In this document: positions 1 through 5,099 of the stretch, one piece after another | Numbering within the stretch: the stretch's first letter is position 1 | Layout: each line of letters opens with the position of its first letter | Origin: an uncultured Prevotellaceae bacterium | Lineage (GTDB): Bacteria; Bacteroidota; Bacteroidia; Bacteroidales; Bacteroidaceae | Direction of reading: 5' to 3' | Length of the DNA stretch: 6,313 nucleotides | NCBI GenBank assembly: GCA_946644025.1 | Contig: CAMPCG010000177.1 | Location: 1-6,313 of the forward strand | Notes under the pieces: generated by a model | The model's database searches: none | Told to the model about the DNA's origin: nothing | Seen by the model: only the letters and a program-made list of their open reading frames with translations | Translations under genes and position numbers: made by a program

Positions 1-263
1 GCATCGTGCCTTACACCCTGCCCGGCTCTAACGAGCTGGCCGAGCGCACACTGAACGAGCTGGAGGACTACGACGTGGTGATGTGGGAGAAGCACGGCGT
101 CTTTGCCAAGGGCAAGGACGTGATGGACGCCTTCGACCAGATCGACGTGCTGTCGAAGAGCGCCAAGATATACATCGACGCCCGCTGCATGGGCTTCGAG
201 CCCGAAGGCATGAGCGACGAGCAGATGGCCGAGATGACACGGGCCTTCAACCTGCCAAGGTAA
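1..263 (+). CDS. rhaD: Rhamnulose-1-phosphate aldolase, C-terminal part (cut by left edge)
   Basis: The reading frame enters from the left edge (codons start at base 3) and ends at TAA 261-263, giving 86 residues. By family knowledge, RhaD is a cytoplasmic zinc-dependent class II aldolase that splits L-rhamnulose 1-phosphate into dihydroxyacetone phosphate and L-lactaldehyde, the last dedicated step of rhamnose catabolism. Visible hallmarks are YTLPGSNELAERT, which aligns with the VPGTDEIGQAT region of the E. coli enzyme, and VVMWEKHGVFAKG. The histidine of HGV (codon 93-95) matches the third zinc-ligand histidine of E. coli RhaD. The tail (MGFEPEGMSDEQMAEMTRAF) matches the C-terminal helix of the family. 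About two thirds of a normal protein of roughly 270 residues lies outside the window, so neighbouring rha genes cannot be seen. The next gene is convergent. A related class II aldolase is the only realistic alternative. Confidence 0.86.
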   Translation, partial: IVPYTLPGSNELAERTLNELEDYDVVMWEKHGVFAKGKDVMDAFDQIDVLSKSAKIYIDARCMGFEPEGMSDEQMAEMTRAFNLPR

Positions 264-292
264 TTTCCTCGAACAGAAGGTATAATACAAGA

Positions 293-337
293 CAAGCGAG
301 ATTCCCTGCAAGCGCTGCGAACAGGGAGTCTCGCTTG
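293..337. terminator. Long hairpin between convergent genes, likely bidirectional terminator
   Basis: The arms 293-308 and 322-337 are complementary over 16 pairs, 15 Watson-Crick and one G.U on the plus-strand RNA, around a 13-base loop. The hairpin sits between the stop of rhaD (263) and the stop of the converging DUF721 gene (364-366), which is where a shared terminator is expected. There is no true T-run on either side. The minus-strand exit (TCTTGTATTAT) is the more T-rich, so the element may work best for the minus-strand operon. The stem is seen directly; the terminator role is inferred from its position. Confidence 0.6.
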
Positions 338-363
338 AATCGTTATAAGGGGTTCAGCGTTTC

Positions 364-654
364 TCAGCAGAAGCGGATGTCGGCAATGACCTGCGCGCCG
401 ACGTAATCGTTGAGCAGCCGCACGAACTCCTGGCGGCGCATACTCAGGTCGGCACGAAGGGCGGGCGCAGAGAGGCGCACGAAAAGGGTCTGGTTGCGTA
501 TGCTCACACCGGTGGTGTAGCGCGCAATGGCCGGGCCCGCTATCAAGGGCCACGACTCGACGAGCCGCTTCTGCTGCAGCGGGGTCTCAAGGCCCTGCAC
601 GCGCAGGTTGCGCATGACGAGCTGACTAATCTGATGGACGTCGCGTTTAAACAT
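364..654 (-). CDS. DUF721 (DciA-like) protein
   Basis: This 96-residue protein starts at ATG 654-652 and stops at TGA 366-364. It consists of one DUF721 domain: a basic N-terminal helix (MFKRDVHQISQLV), the typical KRLVESWPLIAGPAIARYT segment, then RNQTLFVRLSAPALRADLSM, and the ending VIADIRF. About 95 residues is usual for the Bacteroidales version. Longer DUF721 proteins of other bacteria include DciA, which helps load the replicative helicase DnaB. Whether the short Bacteroidota form does this is inference. It is the last gene of the minus-strand run and lies 212 bases downstream of recF, with the 21-unit octamer array filling most of that gap. No TAnnTTTG promoter is seen directly upstream, so it is probably co-transcribed with recF. 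There is no Shine-Dalgarno sequence. A methionine at residue 14 is possible, but would remove the conserved start of the domain. Confidence 0.9.
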   Translation of the reverse strand: MFKRDVHQISQLVMRNLRVQGLETPLQQKRLVESWPLIAGPAIARYTTGVSIRNQTLFVRLSAPALRADLSMRRQEFVRLLNDYVGAQVIADIRFC

Positions 655-670
655 TGCTACTAACTAATTG

Positions 671-838
671 CGGGATGTCGGGATGTCGGGATGTCGTTAT
701 ATCGTTATCTCGTTATCTCGAAATATCGTTATATCGAGATATCGATATATCGAAATATCGTTATATCGAAATATCGTTATATCGAAATATCGTTATATCG
801 AAATATCGATACATCGATACATCGAGATATCGATATAA
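671..838 (+). repeat. Octamer array 1: 21 tandem 8-bp units (CGNNATNT), 3' of recF
   Basis: Every eighth base pair from 671 to 838 starts a CG, 21 times in a row with no insertion or deletion. On the plus strand the unit is close to CGNNATNT. Three CGGGATGT units come first, then mainly CGTTATAT, CGTTATCT, CGAAATAT, CGAGATAT and CGATACAT; the last unit is CGATATAA. Variation is concentrated at positions 3-4 and 7. From 751 to 806 the units alternate CGAAATAT and CGTTATAT, which makes a 16-bp higher-order period. The array fills most of the gap between recF and the DUF721 gene and is followed by CGACACG and a GC-rich stretch. Because 24 bases make 8 codons, it also yields open frames of low-complexity protein, which I do not regard as genes. 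Its function is unknown. Confidence 0.95.
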
Positions 839-866
839 CGACACGGCGCGGCCTTGCGCGGCCTAA

Positions 867-1964
867 TCACGTCACCACGCCGCCCTCTACGTGGAACAGG
901 CGGTAGTCGAAGTCTCCGTGGCGTAGAATCTGGTCGATGTGGTCGCGGTTGGTGTCGGTGATGAAGATCTGTCCGAACTGCTCGCCCGAGACGAGGCCGA
1001 TGATTTGCTCCACACGGTTGGCGTCGAGCTTGTCGAAGATGTCGTCGAGCAGCAGCAGGGGCGTGGTGGTGTTCCCGTTGCTGCTAAGGTAGTCGAATTG
1101 GGCCAGCTTCAGCGCCACGACGTAGGTCTTTATCTGTCCCTGGCTGCCCTCGCGGCGCATGGGCTGTCCGTCGAGCAGCATCTCCAGGTCGTCGCGGTGG
1201 ATGCCGTGCAGCGAGTAGCCCACGGCAAGGTCTTTGGCCCGGTCGCGGCGTATGACGTCGAGCAACGGTCCGCGCTGGCAGTGAGACACATAGCCGAGCG
1301 ACACCCGCTCACGACTGCCCGATATGCGGGCGTAGAACTGCTCGAAGTGGGGCATGAGGCGGTTGATGAAGTCCTGCCGCTTCTGGTAGATTGTCTCGCC
1401 CTCCTGTGCCATCTGTTCCTCCCACAGGCCCAGCAGGTCGGGGTCGGGCGGCGTGTCCTCCTGCTTCAGCATGGCATTTCGCTGCTGCAGGGCTTTGTTG
1501 TAGCGGTTGAGCGTGGCGATGTACGTGCGGTCCATCTGGGCGATGACCACGTCCATCAGCCGCCGCCGCTCCTCGCTGCTGCCCTCTATGAGCTGAGTGT
1601 CGCCGGGCGAGACGTTCACAATGGGTATGAGCCCAATGTGCTCGCTCAGCCGCTTGTACTCCTTCTTGTCGCGCTTGAAGTGCTTCTTCATGCCGCGCTT
1701 CATGCCGCAGTAGATGTGCATGTCGCCTTCAGAGGAGTCGTTGTAGTCGCCCTCCAGCACCATGAACTCCTCGTCGTGGCGAATGACCACCGAGTCCTGA
1801 GTGGTATGGGCCGAATGACAGAACGACAGGAAGTAGATGGCGTCGAGCACATTGGTCTTGCCCGCCCCGTTCTGGCCCACGAAGCAGTTGATGTTGGGCG
1901 AAAAGTCGAGACTGGCCTCGGCAATGTTCTTGTAGTTGAGTATGGACAGACGATTGAGCGTCAC
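867..1964 (-). CDS. recF: DNA replication and repair ATPase RecF
   Basis: This 365-residue RecF is complete and of normal length. By family knowledge, RecF binds DNA as an ATP-dependent dimer and, with RecO and RecR, helps load RecA at gaps and stalled forks. Visible motifs are the N-terminal LNRLSILNYKNI strand, Walker A GQNGAGKT (30-37), the ABC-type signature GSQGQIK (273-279), and Walker B with D-loop LLLLDDIFDKLD (303-314). The middle region (about 90-250) is the RecF-specific lobe. The start is GTG at 1964-1962: an in-frame TAA lies three codons upstream, and starting here gives the expected MxLxxLSILNYKN beginning. There is no Shine-Dalgarno sequence. It is the third gene of the minus-strand run, between mrp and the DUF721 gene. 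Both flanks carry octamer arrays, so its leader RNA contains array 2 and the message downstream of its stop contains array 1. Confidence 0.97.
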   Translation of the reverse strand: MTLNRLSILNYKNIAEASLDFSPNINCFVGQNGAGKTNVLDAIYFLSFCHSAHTTQDSVVIRHDEEFMVLEGDYNDSSEGDMHIYCGMKRGMKKHFKRDKKEYKRLSEHIGLIPIVNVSPGDTQLIEGSSEERRRLMDVVIAQMDRTYIATLNRYNKALQQRNAMLKQEDTPPDPDLLGLWEEQMAQEGETIYQKRQDFINRLMPHFEQFYARISGSRERVSLGYVSHCQRGPLLDVIRRDRAKDLAVGYSLHGIHRDDLEMLLDGQPMRREGSQGQIKTYVVALKLAQFDYLSSNGNTTTPLLLLDDIFDKLDANRVEQIIGLVSGEQFGQIFITDTNRDHIDQILRHGDFDYRLFHVEGGVVT

Positions 1965-1990
1965 GGAGAATTAAGATTTAACGGGATTAA

Positions 1991-2078
1991 CGACATTTCG
2001 AGATAACGAGATAACGACATTTCGATATAACGATATTACGATATAACGAGATATCGATATAACGAGATAACGATATTA
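1991..2078 (-). repeat. Octamer array 2: 11 tandem 8-bp units, 5' of recF, oriented opposite to array 1
   Basis: Eleven consecutive 8-bp units run without indels from 1991 to 2078. On the plus strand they read CGACATTT, CGAGATAA, CGATATAA, CGATATTA and CGAGATAT, consensus CGANATWW. The reverse complement is WWATNTCG, the same unit as array 1, so the two arrays lie in opposite orientation on either side of recF. A degenerate partial unit (CGGGATTAA) precedes it at 1982, and CGACACG follows it, as it does in array 1. The array occupies most of the 137-base gap between mrp and recF. It would form the leader of recF if recF has its own promoter, or the intercistronic RNA if it does not. Confidence 0.93.
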
Positions 2079-2101
2079 CGACACGCCCTTGAGATTTATC
2101 T

Positions 2102-3229
2102 TCACTTTTCTGTCTTCACGATTTTTGTCTTTGGCAGTTCGCGGTTGCGGCGGTTCACTACCGTCACCACGGCCTGAGCCAGATTGATGAAGGCCTGTCC
2201 CGTCATCGTCATGGTGTCGGCCTTCGCGGCGACGGGAAGGCCCTCGTCGCCACTGTCGCAGATGCCCTGCACGAGCGGAATCTGTGCCAGCAATGGCAGA
2301 TGCATCTCCTCGGCCAGGCGCTTGCAACCCTCGCGGCCGAAGATGTAGTAACGGTTCTGGGGCAGCTCGGCGGGAGTGAACCACGCCATGTTCTCCACCA
2401 GTCCCAGTATGGGCACGTTCACCTTCTCGTTGCGGTACATGTCAATGCCCTTGCGGGCGTCGGCGAGCGCCACCTGCTGGGGTGTCGACACGATGACGGC
2501 CCCGGTGATGGAGAGCGTCTGGAGCAGCGTAAGGTGGATGTCGCTGGTGCCCGGCGGCGTGTCGAGTATGAAGTAGTCCAGCTCGCCCCAGTCGGCATCG
2601 GCGATGAGCTGCTTCAGTGCACTCGTGGCCATGCCGCCGCGCCAGAGCGTAGCCGTGGTGGGCGAGACGAAGAAGCCTATCGAGAGCAGCTTCACACCAT
2701 ACTGCTCGATAGGCTCTATCAGGTCTCGTCCGTCGACCTTCACGGCGTAGGGGCGGGCATCCTCCACATGGAACATCTTGGGCACGGAGGGGCCGAAAAT
2801 GTCGGTGTCGAGCAGGCCGACGCTATAGCCCAGCCGCGCCAGGGCGATGGCCAGGTTGGCGGCCACGGTGCTCTTCCCCACCCCACCCTTTCCGCTGCTC
2901 ACGGCGATGATGTTCTTCACGCCGGGCAGCAGCTGGTCGGCCTCGGGACGGGGCTTAGACTTAAACTCGGTCTCGATATTGACCACCACGTCCTGGCCGC
3001 AGTGGTAGTGTATGGCGGCCTCGGCAGCCTTCACCGTCGACCGCAGGAAGGGGTCGGTGTCGCGCGGGAAGAGCAGCACCACCTTCACCTGCCAGGGCTC
3101 GCCGTCGGTCTGAGGGGCCGAGACGGCAGGGGTGTCGGCAAGCATCTCGCTTTCAATCAGGTTTTTCTTCGTGCCGGCGTAGGTGACCGTGGCCAGCGCG
3201 TCGACAATCATTTTAGGATATAGAACCAT
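2102..3229 (-). CDS. mrp: Mrp/ApbC-family iron-sulfur cluster carrier ATPase
   Basis: This 375-residue protein is complete. The family is cytoplasmic P-loop ATPases (Mrp/NBP35/ApbC) that bind and deliver [4Fe-4S] clusters to apo-proteins. Residues 1-85 form an N-terminal MIP18/DUF59-like domain (MVLYPKMIVDALATV, then TDPFLRSTVKAAEAAIH). The deviant Walker A motif SSGKGGVGKST is at 111-121, the Mrp motif DTDIFGPSVPKM at 141-152, and LDTPPGTSD at 222-230. The usual CxxC of the family, expected shortly after VENM (278-281), is absent: the segment reads WFTPAELPQNRYYIFG. The three cysteines (77, 302, 324) form no CxxC. I recall the same TPAELP segment in other Bacteroidales Mrp proteins, so this is probably a lineage trait. 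The ATG at 3229 gives the family-typical MxLYPK start. It begins 35 bases after the HAD gene, so the two are likely co-transcribed. Confidence 0.97.
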   Translation of the reverse strand: MVLYPKMIVDALATVTYAGTKKNLIESEMLADTPAVSAPQTDGEPWQVKVVLLFPRDTDPFLRSTVKAAEAAIHYHCGQDVVVNIETEFKSKPRPEADQLLPGVKNIIAVSSGKGGVGKSTVAANLAIALARLGYSVGLLDTDIFGPSVPKMFHVEDARPYAVKVDGRDLIEPIEQYGVKLLSIGFFVSPTTATLWRGGMATSALKQLIADADWGELDYFILDTPPGTSDIHLTLLQTLSITGAVIVSTPQQVALADARKGIDMYRNEKVNVPILGLVENMAWFTPAELPQNRYYIFGREGCKRLAEEMHLPLLAQIPLVQGICDSGDEGLPVAAKADTMTMTGQAFINLAQAVVTVVNRRNRELPKTKIVKTEK

Positions 3230-3264
3230 AGGGATTTACAATTATATGGATTTACTATTATTAT

Positions 3265-3993
3265 TTACTTTTCCTGGATGATTTGGCTCCACGCCTTGCT
3301 GAGGGCGGTCATGCTGGGGAAGAGCATGTCGGCGCCCTGGCTTAGGAGTGCCTCGTCGGGCAGCGGCCCCGTGTTCACGGCGATGGTGAAGCACCGTGCG
3401 GCCACGGCGGCGGCCACTCCCAGGGGTGCGTTCTCCACCACGATGGTCTGCCAGGGCTGTAGGTGGCCCATCTTCTCCATACCCATGAGGTAAGGTTCGG
3501 GGGCGGGCTTTCCGCGCTCCACGTCGTAGGCCGTGACGATGTGCTGCTCCGTGAGGTAACGGCCGAAGTCGTTCAGCAACCGCGCTATCAGGGGCCGCTG
3601 ACCGCTGCCCGTGACGATGCCTATGCCCAGCCCGCTGGCGGCTATCTGAGCCATCAGCTCGAGCACACCCGGCATGACGGGCGGCAGGGGCTTCATGGCG
3701 TGAAAGATGCTCGACTTCAGGTCGTACATCTCCTGTGCCTGCTCCTGCGTGATGTCCTCGCCTCGCTCCTTCTTCACCAGCTGCCTCACGGTGTCTATGC
3801 CCCGCGCACCCTCGGTGGCGTAGGCATCGGCGGCGGTCATCGTCAGCCCATAGTGGGCCATCGACTGCTGCCAGGCCACGGCATGATAGGACATGGAGTC
3901 GTAGCACACACCGTCCATATCGAACAGCACGGCTCGCGGACGAAGCACGGAAAAGCCCGTACGGGCAAGGTAATTACTGATAGCATCTGTCAT
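3265..3993 (-). CDS. HAD-superfamily phosphatase (beta-phosphoglucomutase-like, subfamily IA)
   Basis: I place the start at ATG 3993-3991 (242 residues, MTDAISNYLARTGF). An in-frame ATG at 4032-4030 would add 13 residues, but its coding path runs through the promoter at 4002-4009. Numbered from the chosen start, motif I is FDMDGVCYDS (24-33) with D25 as nucleophile and D27 as acid/base. Motif II is IVTGSG (T128), motif III is the lysine of GKPAPEPY (K162), and motif IV is VVENAPLG (E187, N188). Motif IV has EN where many relatives have ED. The helical cap lies between motifs I and II. Relatives remove phosphate from small sugar or polyol phosphates, or act as beta-phosphoglucomutase; the substrate cannot be read from the sequence. 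It is the first gene of the minus-strand run leading into mrp, with a 35-base gap. Confidence 0.9.
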   Translation of the reverse strand: MTDAISNYLARTGFSVLRPRAVLFDMDGVCYDSMSYHAVAWQQSMAHYGLTMTAADAYATEGARGIDTVRQLVKKERGEDITQEQAQEMYDLKSSIFHAMKPLPPVMPGVLELMAQIAASGLGIGIVTGSGQRPLIARLLNDFGRYLTEQHIVTAYDVERGKPAPEPYLMGMEKMGHLQPWQTIVVENAPLGVAAAVAARCFTIAVNTGPLPDEALLSQGADMLFPSMTALSKAWSQIIQEK

Positions 3994-4001
3994 AGTACGT
4001 G

Positions 4002-4033
4002 CAAAGGTACGAAGATTCCACGACCCCAACAAG
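4002..4033 (-). promoter_or_regulatory. Promoter of the HAD-mrp run (minus strand)
   Basis: On the minus strand, CTTG (4033-4030) is followed after 20 bases by TACCTTTG (4009-4002). This fits the Bacteroidota -33/-7 pattern. The -7 box ends only eight bases before ATG 3993, so the predicted transcript has a leader of just a few bases. The match is seen; its use is inferred. Confidence 0.72.
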
Positions 4034-4158
4034 TTAATTCCTATTTTTCAGAATTATTTAACGAAATTCCCCTTCCCCAGCCCTGTCCGTTTATTGCCCC
4101 CCGTCAGGAGCGGCAGCTACTGTTTTCCGCTGAAATGAAAAGGAAAACGCATTTTTCC

Positions 4159-4189
4159 TTTGCGTTTCGCTCGACTTTTAGTAACTTTG
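4159..4189 (+). promoter_or_regulatory. Plus-strand promoter P1
   Basis: TTTG (4159-4162), 19 bases, then TAACTTTG (4182-4189) is a near-perfect Bacteroidota promoter. A 9-bp inverted repeat (4139-4147 with 4153-4161) ends on the -33 element. A 13-bp inverted repeat (4180-4212) contains the -7 element. P1 lies 83 bases upstream of P2 and shares 22 of 23 bases with it (4168-4190 versus 4251-4273). Confidence 0.7.
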
Positions 4190-4212
4190 CGCTTTACAAG
4201 CGCGAAGTTACT
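4180..4212 (+). promoter_or_regulatory. 13-bp inverted repeat covering the P1 -7 box
   Basis: Arms 4180-4192 and 4200-4212 (AGTAACTTTGCGC and GCGCGAAGTTACT) are complementary at 12 of 13 positions around a 7-base loop, TTTACAA. The one exception is a G.U pair in RNA. The left arm contains TAACTTTG. It could be an operator blocking P1, or a hairpin that a transcript entering from upstream would form. No T-run follows, so a terminator is less likely. Confidence 0.5.
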
Positions 4213-4226
4213 CCGTCTCGGCAAAA

Positions 4227-4244
4227 AAAAGAATAAATTCTTTT
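4227..4244 (+). promoter_or_regulatory. AT-rich palindrome abutting the P2 -33 box
   Basis: AAAAGAAT, AA, ATTCTTTT is a perfect 8-bp inverted repeat with a 2-base centre. Its right end forms the T-run of the TTTTG -33 element of P2 (4241-4245). P1 has a comparable palindrome (4139-4161) ending on its own -33 box. It may be a protein-binding site, or simply AT-rich upstream DNA. Confidence 0.4.
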
Positions 4245-4272
4245 GTTATGCGCTCGACTTTTCGTAACTTTG
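4241..4272 (+). promoter_or_regulatory. Plus-strand promoter P2, for the R-M relic and possibly rpiB
   Basis: TTTTG (4241-4245), 19 bases, then TAACTTTG (4265-4272) matches the Bacteroidota consensus. Transcription would begin near 4278, about 20 bases before a TTG codon (4298) in frame with the relic and about 40 bases before its ATG (4316). No equally good promoter lies between here and rpiB, so P2 may now drive rpiB. Confidence 0.72.
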
Positions 4273-4315
4273 CCACCGCAACTAAAACCTGAAGTTATTG
4301 AATACTGAAAAACAG

Positions 4316-4594
4316 ATGGCGACAGCCGCTGCCGAGTTTGCCAAGCGGTGGAAAGGCAGAGGGTATGAAAGGGGCGAGTCGCAGCAAATATCTGAAGGAC
4401 GACCTGAAGGCTTTTCCCTACACCAACGGCGGACTGTTTGAAAAGCCGATAGAGATTCCGCAGTTTACCGAGGAGCCGTCATTCAGGCTTACGGATTTGA
4501 CGCTGACTTCGCTGACGCAGAGAATGAACCGCTCGTCGTGGCAGAATTGTTCAAGCTATATCAATCACTGACAGATGTGGAAAGTATTACCTAA
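4316..4594 (+). pseudogene. Collapsed relic of an MmeI-like restriction enzyme/DNA methyltransferase
   Basis: Three short stretches resemble separate parts of MmeI-type (type IIL/IIG) proteins, which are normally about 900 residues and combine nuclease, adenine methyltransferase and target recognition. The N-terminal piece starts at ATG 4316 (or in-frame TTG 4298) and reads AAAEFAKRWKGRGYERGESQ, like IEFSKRWED near residue 15 of MmeI. The middle piece (about 4390-4472, frame +1) reads LKAFPYTNGGLFEKPIEIPQ, like LAAFPYINGKLFEEP near residue 290. The C-terminal piece (4475-4591, back in the first frame) reads AYGFDADFADAENE and VAELFKLYQSLT, like VYGFKGPNTE and FLFETYQKMT near the MmeI C-terminus; it ends at TAA 4592-4594. 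The nuclease core, methylase motifs and recognition domain are gone. The N-terminal frame stops at TGA 4439-4441. The MmeI comparison is from memory. Two internal deletions from one gene is the simplest reading. Confidence 0.8.
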
Positions 4595-4620
4595 ACAACC
4601 TTTATACAACTTTAATTATT

Positions 4621-5061
4621 ATGGAGACAAAAATCATCGGACTGGCCAGCGACCACGCCGGCTTCCAACTGAAACAGTTTGTGAAGAAGTATTTAGACGA
4701 GAAGCACCTGGAGTATAAGGACTACGGCACCTTCAGCGAGGAGTCGTGTGACTACTCCGACTTCGGCCACGCCCTTGCCCGCGGCATTGAGCAGGGTGAG
4801 GTGTACCCCGGCATCGCCATCTGCGGTTCGGGCGAGGGCATCAACATGACGCTCAACAAACACCAGTCCATCCGCGCCGGACTGTGCTGGATACCTGAGA
4901 TTGCACACCTCATACGCCAGCACAACAACGCCAACGTGCTCGTCATGCCCGGACGCTTCATCGACGAGGACATGGCCCGCCGAATCATGGACGAGTTCTT
5001 CGCCACCGACTTCGAGGGCGGACGCCACCAGAGGCGCATCGACAAGATTCCCGTCGGATGA
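4621..5061 (+). CDS. rpiB: Ribose-5-phosphate isomerase B
   Basis: This 146-residue enzyme is complete and interconverts ribose 5-phosphate and ribulose 5-phosphate in the non-oxidative pentose phosphate pathway, in the cytoplasm. Visible features are the N-terminal SDHAG phosphate-binding motif (10-14), the active-site loop ICGSGEGI (67-74) with C68 matching the catalytic Cys66 of E. coli RpiB, and RQHNNANVL (99-107) with H101 matching His99. EGGRHQRRI (132-140) provides phosphate-binding basic residues. The start gives the expected METKIIGLASDHAG, and the upstream sequence is AT-rich with no Shine-Dalgarno sequence. It begins 26 bases after the stop of the R-M relic. No good TAnnTTTG box lies in that gap, so transcription may come from P2 through the relic. 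Related LacA/B-type isomerases share the fold, but the active-site loop favours RpiB. Confidence 0.95.
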   Translation: METKIIGLASDHAGFQLKQFVKKYLDEKHLEYKDYGTFSEESCDYSDFGHALARGIEQGEVYPGIAICGSGEGINMTLNKHQSIRAGLCWIPEIAHLIRQHNNANVLVMPGRFIDEDMARRIMDEFFATDFEGGRHQRRIDKIPVG

Positions 5062-5099
5062 AGGGATGGTGCGCCGGGCGGCTATGTCTCAATATTCCA

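Larger units (their letters stand above)
3994..4315. other. Divergent intergenic region (322 bases)
   Basis: No credible gene lies here. The left end holds the minus-strand promoter of the HAD gene. The right half holds two plus-strand promoters (4159-4189 and 4241-4272) and three inverted repeats (4139-4161, 4180-4212, 4227-4244). The middle (about 4035-4135) shows nothing convincing beyond a short AGCGG/CCGCT inverted repeat at 4109-4131. The open frame that crosses from 3463 to 4236 on the plus strand is an antisense shadow of the HAD gene. Confidence 0.8.

Noticed and set aside
671..838. Possible CRISPR array
   Set aside because: The unit is 8 bp with no spacers between repeats, and no cas genes are nearby.
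845..864. GC-rich stretch after recF as a terminator
   Set aside because: It is mainly a direct repeat of GCGCGGCC. Only 4-bp stems form and no T-run follows, while the DUF721 gene continues in the same direction.
654..906. Two overlapping open frames giving peptides rich in YRYI, ISLYRN and similar
   Set aside because: They are translations of the 8-bp repeat (24 bases make 8 codons), run into recF's antisense strand, and have no start signals.
939..2006. Long plus-strand open frame (355 codons)
   Set aside because: It is antisense to recF, which has all family motifs. High GC content explains the lack of stops, and the peptide is V/L/H-rich with no domain.
2300..3223. Plus-strand open frame of 307 codons
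   Set aside because: It is antisense to mrp, with no recognisable motifs and an H/G-rich composition typical of a shadow frame.
4338..4571. Stand-alone 77-residue gene
   Set aside because: Only its middle third resembles a protein (the FPYTNGGLF piece). Its ends are out-of-frame readings of the N- and C-terminal pieces of the same relic.
4595..4620. Promoter directly before rpiB
   Set aside because: The gap is AT-rich (for example ACAACTTTAATT) but has no TAnnTTTG box, and there is no TTTG at the right distance.
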